NCBI RefSeq assembly: GCF_017741815.1
Contig: NZ_JAGHMF010000012.1
Span: 1-64,000 of the forward strand
Source of the DNA: Rhizobium sp. 16-488-2b
GTDB lineage: Bacteria > Pseudomonadota > Alphaproteobacteria > Rhizobiales > Rhizobiaceae
Reading direction: 5' to 3'
DNA length: 64,000 bases
The translations under genes and the position numbers were made by a program. Shown here piece after piece: positions 59,434-64,000 of the stretch; positions within the stretch are counted from its first letter, which is position 1, and the number at the start of each line of letters is the position of its first letter. The notes under the pieces are model-generated. The model ran no database searches, was not told the DNA's origin, and saw nothing but the letters and a program-made list of their open reading frames with translations.

Positions 59434-61287
59434 ATGTCGATTTCAGATGCGATCTACCGCCCCTTCGAGCGCCTGATCCGGCCGCTCGACATCCCCTACC
59501 GGCCTCTGCCGTCAAAGGGACCGGTCGCCGTCCTCCTGCACTTCATCATGATGTTCCGAGGCGTGCTGATCGCGCTGGCGGTTTCATCCATGGCCATTGA
59601 GGCGATGAACCTCACCATGGTTTGGGGCCTCTCCGTCATCGTCGACGGCGTCACACAGAAGGGCGCGGCACCCTTCCTTCGCGACGAATGGCCGCTCCTG
59701 ACATTCCTCGGGTTGCTGATCTTCCCGGCCATGCCGATCGCCTCCTTTCTGGTCAACACGCTGACCTCGCACACGCTCGGCGTCGGCATGCCCGCCGCCA
59801 TCCAGTGGCAGGGACACAAGGCGGTGGAGCGGCAGGATCTCGCCTTTTTCCACGATCTCTACGCCGGCCAGGTCGCCTCGCGGCTGCAGCAGGTGTCGTC
59901 GGCCGTGCAGCAGCAGATCATCGCCGCATTCCAGTCGATCCCGCGTTTCTTGCTTCAGATGGTCGGCTCCGTGGTGTTGCTCAGCGCACTCTCCTGGCAG
60001 CTCGCGCTGCCCGCCGCCATCTGGATGGCGCTCAACGTCGCGCTGGCGGTCAAGATGGCGCCCGTCTTCACCGAGCGCTCGCGCCGCACCGCCAAGCAGC
60101 GCAGTCTTGTCGCCGGCGCCATCACCGATCTCTACACCAACATGCAGATGATCAAGCAGTTCGCCGCCGAAGACAGCGAGGCTGGCGCGATCCGCCGCGT
60201 CATCGGCAAGTCGGTCAGCACCCAGCACAGCGAGCAGCGCATCTACCGCACCTCCGAGCTCATCGTCGTGGCGCTGAACATGCTGCTCTGGCTGGCGATG
60301 GTCTCGATCGGCTTCACCGGTCTCGTGCATCAGTTCCTGACGATCGGCGAGTTCGTCGGCGCCATCTATGTGCTCCACCGCCTCTCCGGCCACACCTTCA
60401 CCTTCCTGCAGATGGGCCAGCAGATCTTCCAGGCGATCGGCACGATCAAGGACGCCATGCCGGTCATGACGACGCCACCCACCATCACAGACCGTGAAGG
60501 TGCGGTCGATCTAGACGTAACCCGAGGCGAAATCCGCTTCGACGACGTGAGTTTCGCCTACAAGACCGGCAGGCCTGTCATCGAAAACCTCCAGCTATCA
60601 GTTCGTCCCGGCGAAAAGGTCGGCCTCGTCGGCCTCTCCGGCGCCGGCAAGACGACGCTGGTCAGCCTCCTCCTGCGCTTCTACGACATCGGCTCGGGCG
60701 CAATCCGCATCGACGGGCAGGACATCCGCGACATCACCCAGGCAAGCCTGCGCCGCAACATCGGCGTCATCGCGCAGGACGTGGCGATGCTGCACCGCTC
60801 GGTCGGCGACAACATCCGCTACGGCCGGCCGGAGGCAGCGCGCGCCGAGATCGAGGAAGCGGCGGAAACGGCGAGCGCCGACGCCTTCATCGCCGAACTT
60901 CGCGACGCGGACGGCCGCGAGGGCTACGACGCCTATGTCGGCGACCGCGGCATCAAGCTCTCCGGCGGCCAGCGCCAGCGCGTGGCGATCGCCCGCGTTC
61001 TCTTGAAGGACGCGCCGATCCTCGTCCTCGATGAAGCGACCTCTGCGCTCGACACCGAATCCGAAGCCGCCATCCAGCAAAAGCTCGACCTGGTGATGCG
61101 CGGCAAGACCGTCATCGCCATCGCCCACCGCCTCTCCACCATCGCCATGATGGACCGCATCGTCGTGCTCGATCAGGGCCGCATCGTCGAACAAGGCAGC
61201 CCGGCGGAACTCGCCGAAGGCGACGGCCTCTTCGCGCGCCTCTGGAAACGCCAGACCGGCGGCTTCATCCCTGAGGAGATCGGCTAG
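59434..61287 (+). CDS. ABC transporter, fused permease/ATPase (exporter type)
   Basis: A 617-residue half-transporter. Residues about 30-335 form the six-helix transmembrane domain. The ATPase starts near 360: IRFDDVSFAYKTGRPVIENL, Walker A GLSGAGKTT, signature LSGGQRQRVAIARVLL, Walker B ILVLDEATSALD and IAIAHRLSTI. It should act as a homodimer to export lipids, peptides or drugs; substrate unknown. ATG 59434 is the first Met in family register; the frame runs upstream to 59092 through the small membrane protein gene. Ends 9 bp from the convergent VIT-like gene. Confidence 0.9.
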   Translation: MSISDAIYRPFERLIRPLDIPYRPLPSKGPVAVLLHFIMMFRGVLIALAVSSMAIEAMNLTMVWGLSVIVDGVTQKGAAPFLRDEWPLLTFLGLLIFPAMPIASFLVNTLTSHTLGVGMPAAIQWQGHKAVERQDLAFFHDLYAGQVASRLQQVSSAVQQQIIAAFQSIPRFLLQMVGSVVLLSALSWQLALPAAIWMALNVALAVKMAPVFTERSRRTAKQRSLVAGAITDLYTNMQMIKQFAAEDSEAGAIRRVIGKSVSTQHSEQRIYRTSELIVVALNMLLWLAMVSIGFTGLVHQFLTIGEFVGAIYVLHRLSGHTFTFLQMGQQIFQAIGTIKDAMPVMTTPPTITDREGAVDLDVTRGEIRFDDVSFAYKTGRPVIENLQLSVRPGEKVGLVGLSGAGKTTLVSLLLRFYDIGSGAIRIDGQDIRDITQASLRRNIGVIAQDVAMLHRSVGDNIRYGRPEAARAEIEEAAETASADAFIAELRDADGREGYDAYVGDRGIKLSGGQRQRVAIARVLLKDAPILVLDEATSALDTESEAAIQQKLDLVMRGKTVIAIAHRLSTIAMMDRIVVLDQGRIVEQGSPAELAEGDGLFARLWKRQTGGFIPEEIG

Positions 61288-61296
61288 ATCGTTGTC

Positions 61297-62055
61297 TCAG
61301 CCACCCAGCGCCACGGCAATGCCGACCATCGCCAGCCCAAGGCACGTCATGGTCACACCCGCATAAAGCGGCCGCCCGCCGGAAAAGCGCGCCCAGGCAT
61401 AGCCGGTGAAAAACAGAAGCCCGATCAGCAGCAGATTGCTCACCCTCAACGCGCGCTCGGCACTGTCAATCAGAAAGAACGGGATCACCGCCGGAATGGC
61501 CGTGGCCGCGACCAGAACGAACACCGCCACCGCCGCACGCAGATCGCTTCCTGTCAACGAAATCCTTGCCGGCTCGGACCGGGCGGTAAGCGCCAGCAGC
61601 GACCGGTAGAGTGCCTCCGCATCGGCATCGTCGACGGCAAGCGCCGCGCCCTCGGTCGGAAACTCATTGCGGATCACGGCTAGCGCCGTGGCCTCGTCCC
61701 GCGCCGCCCTGACCTGCCGGAACAGGTGCAACCGCCGGGTCCTGAAGAACGTCGTCCCCAGAATGCGCAATACCGCGTCGATAATGCCCCAGGCGACATT
61801 GCATCCGAGCGTGGAGATGACCAGCCCGCGAACATCCAGCCCCTCCTCCTGCATCACCAGCCGCGAACCGACCGTCCAGGTCAGCGCCATGATCAGCCCG
61901 AAGAGCACTTCGGCGAGCGCGTCGCCGGGATCGAGATCGTCGAATATGGATGAGATCGTCTTCAGCGCCACGGCATCGTTCCAACCGGCAACCTCCACCC
62001 GTCGCCCTGCCGGGATGCGACGGCGCACTATGGTCGAAATGGGCGATCTCTTCAT
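61297..62055 (-). CDS. VIT family-like membrane protein
   Basis: A 252-residue membrane protein with about five helices: FGLIMALTWTVGSRLV (about 52-67), VISTLGCNVAWGIIDAVLRI, AVAVFVLVAATAIPAVIPFF, LLLIGLLFFTGYAWARFSGG and VTMTCLGLAMVGIAVAL. The arrangement, with GCNVAWGIIDA and AIPAVIPFF, suggests the VIT1/CCC1 iron-manganese transporter group, but key metal-binding Glu residues are not obvious, so this is tentative. It is convergent with the ABC exporter and next to MITE-like copy B. Confidence 0.7.
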   Translation of the reverse strand: MKRSPISTIVRRRIPAGRRVEVAGWNDAVALKTISSIFDDLDPGDALAEVLFGLIMALTWTVGSRLVMQEEGLDVRGLVISTLGCNVAWGIIDAVLRILGTTFFRTRRLHLFRQVRAARDEATALAVIRNEFPTEGAALAVDDADAEALYRSLLALTARSEPARISLTGSDLRAAVAVFVLVAATAIPAVIPFFLIDSAERALRVSNLLLIGLLFFTGYAWARFSGGRPLYAGVTMTCLGLAMVGIAVALGG

Positions 62056-62148
62056 TGAGTGGGATCAAGGAACGAGCCGAAGGATGACGCCGAGAATGGA
62101 CACGGCGTTCGTAACCTATTGACGTGGTCAAGCTTTCCTCTTGCTCGG

Positions 62149-62291
62149 CGTCATCCTCGGCCTTTGTGCCGAGGATCTAAGCACGTCTCCAGGAATGCAA
62201 CGGTCATGGATCACCCATCCGAGCCAAAATCCATGCACGTACAGTCCAGACCAACCCTCGGCAGATCCTCGGGACGAGCCCGAGGATGACG
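62149..62291 (+). repeat. MITE-like composite repeat, copy B
   Basis: A 143-bp element with the same inverted ends as copy A (CGTCATCCTCGG at 62149, CCGAGGATGACG to 62291) and the same palindromic subunits, ATCCTCGG and CCGAGGAT. It is in the opposite orientation to copy A and 4.7 kb away. The gap from 62056 to 62440 holds it, a terminator, and no gene. Confidence 0.75.
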
Positions 62292-62389
62292 TCGCGAATG
62301 GGGATTACACCGGGAAAACAAAACGTTACAGAATTCCGACCTCACCGAACCCCGATACGGCGCGCGTCTCTCCCGCACAAAACGCAAAA

Positions 62390-62412
62390 CGCCCGAACCA
62401 AAGGTCCGGGCG
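62390..62412 (-). terminator. terminator of the chemoreceptor gene
   Basis: CGCCCGAACC (62390-62399) and GGTCCGGGCG (62403-62412) form a 10-bp stem with one G.T pair and loop AAA. On the minus strand TTTT follows. It lies 28 bases after the stop. Confidence 0.85.
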
Positions 62413-62440
62413 CCCGCTCATTCAGCCTCAGAAGCCGTCC

Positions 62441-64000
62441 TCAGAACTCTTCCCACTCGTTGTTGGCAACAGCCGCGTTGCCATGGCTGGCATACACAGG
62501 CGCCGCCGCACGCGGTGCCCGCGTCGGCGCAGGCGCAGCTGCCCGTGCCGGGGCGGCCGGTTCCTGCATGCGGCGGGCGACGTCGCGCAGTTGCGCGGTG
62601 CGGCTGCCGAGCTGGAAGGCGCCGATCAGCGTGCTGAGGTTGGTGCTCTCCTGCGCCAGACCGGCGCCCGCCGCATTCATCTCCTCGACCATCGCGGCGT
62701 TCTTCTGCGTTGCCTGGTCCATGTGGTTGACGGCGGTGTTGACCTCGCCGAGACCGACGGACTGCTCCTGCGCGGCCGTCGCAATCGCATCCATATGCGT
62801 GTTGACGTGCTGTACCAGCTGCTCGATCGCCGTCAGGCCCTCGCCTGTTTCGTTGACCAGCCGCACGCCCTCGGAGACGGCGACGGCGGAGTTGCCGATC
62901 AGGCCCTTGATCTCCTTGGCCGCATTGGCCGAGCGCTGCGCCAGTTCGCGCACTTCCTGCGCAACCACGGCGAAACCCTTGCCGGCTTCACCGGCGCGTG
63001 CCGCCTCGACGCCGGCATTCAGCGCCAAGAGGTTGGTCTGGAAGGCGATCTCGTCGATAACGCCGATGATCTTGCTGATCTGCTGCGCGGAATCCTCGAT
63101 CCGGCGCATGGCTTCCACGGCGTTGCGCACGACGGAGCCGGAGTGTTCGGCGCGGCTGCGGGTTTCGCGCACCGCGTCGCGCGCCTCGCCGGTCCGCTTG
63201 GACGTGGCGACGACGTTCGAGGTGATCTCCTCGAGTGCGGCGGCGGTTTCCTCCAGCGAGGCCGCCTGCTGTTCGGTGCGCTTGGCGAGATCGTCGGACG
63301 CGCCGGAGATTTCGCTGCTGCCGTTGCGAACCATGTCGACCGCGCTGCCGACGCCGACAAGCGCCTGGCGAAGCTGGATTACCGAGGTGTTGAAGTCATG
63401 GCGCAGCGCTTCGAACTGCGGCGCGAACGCCGTGTTGAGCTCGCAGGTCATGTCGCCAGCGGCCAGCAGCTTGAGGCCGGAGGCCAGCGCTCCGGTTGCC
63501 TGGTTGAGGCGGATTTCAGCCTCTTCCTCGGCACGACGCTGCACTTCGATGCGCTCGCGCTCCGACTGCTGGCGATTGACCTCGGCCTCGGCTTCCAGCT
63601 CCTTGTTGCGGATGGCGGCAAGACGGAACACTTCGACCGAGCGGGCCATGTTGCCGATCTCGTCGCCGCGCTCGGCGTAGGGAACCAGAATGTTGGTGTG
63701 ACCGTCGGAGAGAACGCTCATCGCGGTCGTCAAGCGTCCGATCGGACGAACGACGCGGAAGACGACGATGACGAAGGCGGCAACCGTCACGGCAAGCGTG
63801 GCAACCAGCATCAGGCTGTAGAATATGAGCGTCGCAAGTGCTGCCTGGCGCGTCGCCTCGGCCTTGGCGGCCAGCGCGTCCATCGCCAGCGAAGCGACGT
63901 CGCCGATCGTGCCGAGTGCTTTCGTTGCTTCCGTGCGCCACTGGTCGATGCCCATCGTCGAAGGACGATCGTGCGTCAGATCGGCAAGGATACCGGCGCG
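62441..64000 (-). CDS. methyl-accepting chemotaxis protein (5' end beyond window)
   Basis: The frame is open to the right edge, so the N-terminal part, with the ligand-binding domain, is cut off; 519 residues are visible. A membrane helix ([20 protein letters not shown], then VVFRVV) is followed by HAMP ([20 protein letters not shown]) and a long signalling coiled coil. Its tip is plain: [20 protein letters not shown], then [20 protein letters not shown]. The tail is Ala/Pro-rich and ends NNEWEEF, a W-x-x-F type end similar to tethering sequences for CheR/CheB. Ligand unknown. Confidence 0.95.
   Translation of the reverse strand, partial: RAGILADLTHDRPSTMGIDQWRTEATKALGTIGDVASLAMDALAAKAEATRQAALATLIFYSLMLVATLAVTVAAFVIVVFRVVRPIGRLTTAMSVLSDGHTNILVPYAERGDEIGNMARSVEVFRLAAIRNKELEAEAEVNRQQSERERIEVQRRAEEEAEIRLNQATGALASGLKLLAAGDMTCELNTAFAPQFEALRHDFNTSVIQLRQALVGVGSAVDMVRNGSSEISGASDDLAKRTEQQAASLEETAAALEEITSNVVATSKRTGEARDAVRETRSRAEHSGSVVRNAVEAMRRIEDSAQQISKIIGVIDEIAFQTNLLALNAGVEAARAGEAGKGFAVVAQEVRELAQRSANAAKEIKGLIGNSAVAVSEGVRLVNETGEGLTAIEQLVQHVNTHMDAIATAAQEQSVGLGEVNTAVNHMDQATQKNAAMVEEMNAAGAGLAQESTNLSTLIGAFQLGSRTAQLRDVARRMQEPAAPARAAAPAPTRAPRAAAPVYASHGNAAVANNEWEEF

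Overview
The window is about 60% G+C chromosomal DNA. Gene order and families point to Rhizobiaceae (Rhizobium/Agrobacterium group). Indicators are the run coaD - cyclophilin - cyclophilin - queA - tgt, DUF2865, DUF4864, DUF2059 and DUF982 proteins, a class II DAHP synthase, an ATP12-type F1 chaperone, a long two-domain malic enzyme, and rhizobial-style intergenic palindromes. Genus is inferred, not proven. Coding density is high. I see no rRNA, CRISPR array, transposase or integrase.

Layout: 0-2.4 kb is the end of a rut operon (rutB partial, rutC, rutD, rutF) for uracil breakdown. A small membrane protein and a DUF4864 protein follow. 3.4-7.3 kb (minus) carries coaD, two cyclophilins, queA and tgt. 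7.5-8.2 kb holds three very small membrane-protein ORFs and a strong terminator. 8.3-12.8 kb (minus) has a GNAT and an MCE/Mla lipid-transport operon (STAS-permease, ATPase, MCE protein, lipoprotein). Next come a dipeptide epimerase, an MFS carrier, an LpxH-like phosphoesterase, malic enzyme and a DUF2865 protein. bluB (19.9-20.6 kb) has a cobalamin riboswitch.

21-30 kb holds a TolB-like propeller protein, an LTA-synthase-family transferase, a DUF1003 protein, and TadE, TadG-like and VWA-TadG proteins around a class II DAHP synthase. 29.8-35 kb holds gor, a DUF2059 protein, rpiA, gph, a repeat-containing secreted protein, lipB and tRNA-Leu(GAG). 37-47 kb is bounded by pccA (plus) and pccB (minus), the two subunits of propionyl-CoA carboxylase, facing each other. 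Between them lie an SRPBCC-M50 protease-like fusion and a glutathione-dependent formaldehyde pathway (frmA, gfa, fghA). That pathway is interrupted by elaA-like, brnT-brnA toxin-antitoxin and yaiI genes.

47-51 kb (minus) is crcB - pseudouridine synthase - HAD phosphatase - ATP12 chaperone - lipoprotein - pccB. 52-57 kb is the glycine cleavage operon gcvT-gcvH-gcvP behind a tandem glycine riboswitch, with three intergenic palindromes between gcvT and gcvH. 57-62 kb is a small cassette (esterase, DUF982, cupin, small membrane protein, ABC exporter, VIT-like protein) flanked by two inverted copies of a MITE-like repeat. The window ends inside a chemoreceptor gene with a C-terminal EWEEF tail.

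Most genes are housekeeping. The stretches most worth a second look are the brnT promoter/operator with a near-leaderless start, the SRPBCC-M50 fusion, the small membrane ORF cluster, the MITE-like pair, and a tRNA-guanine transglycosylase lacking most zinc ligands.
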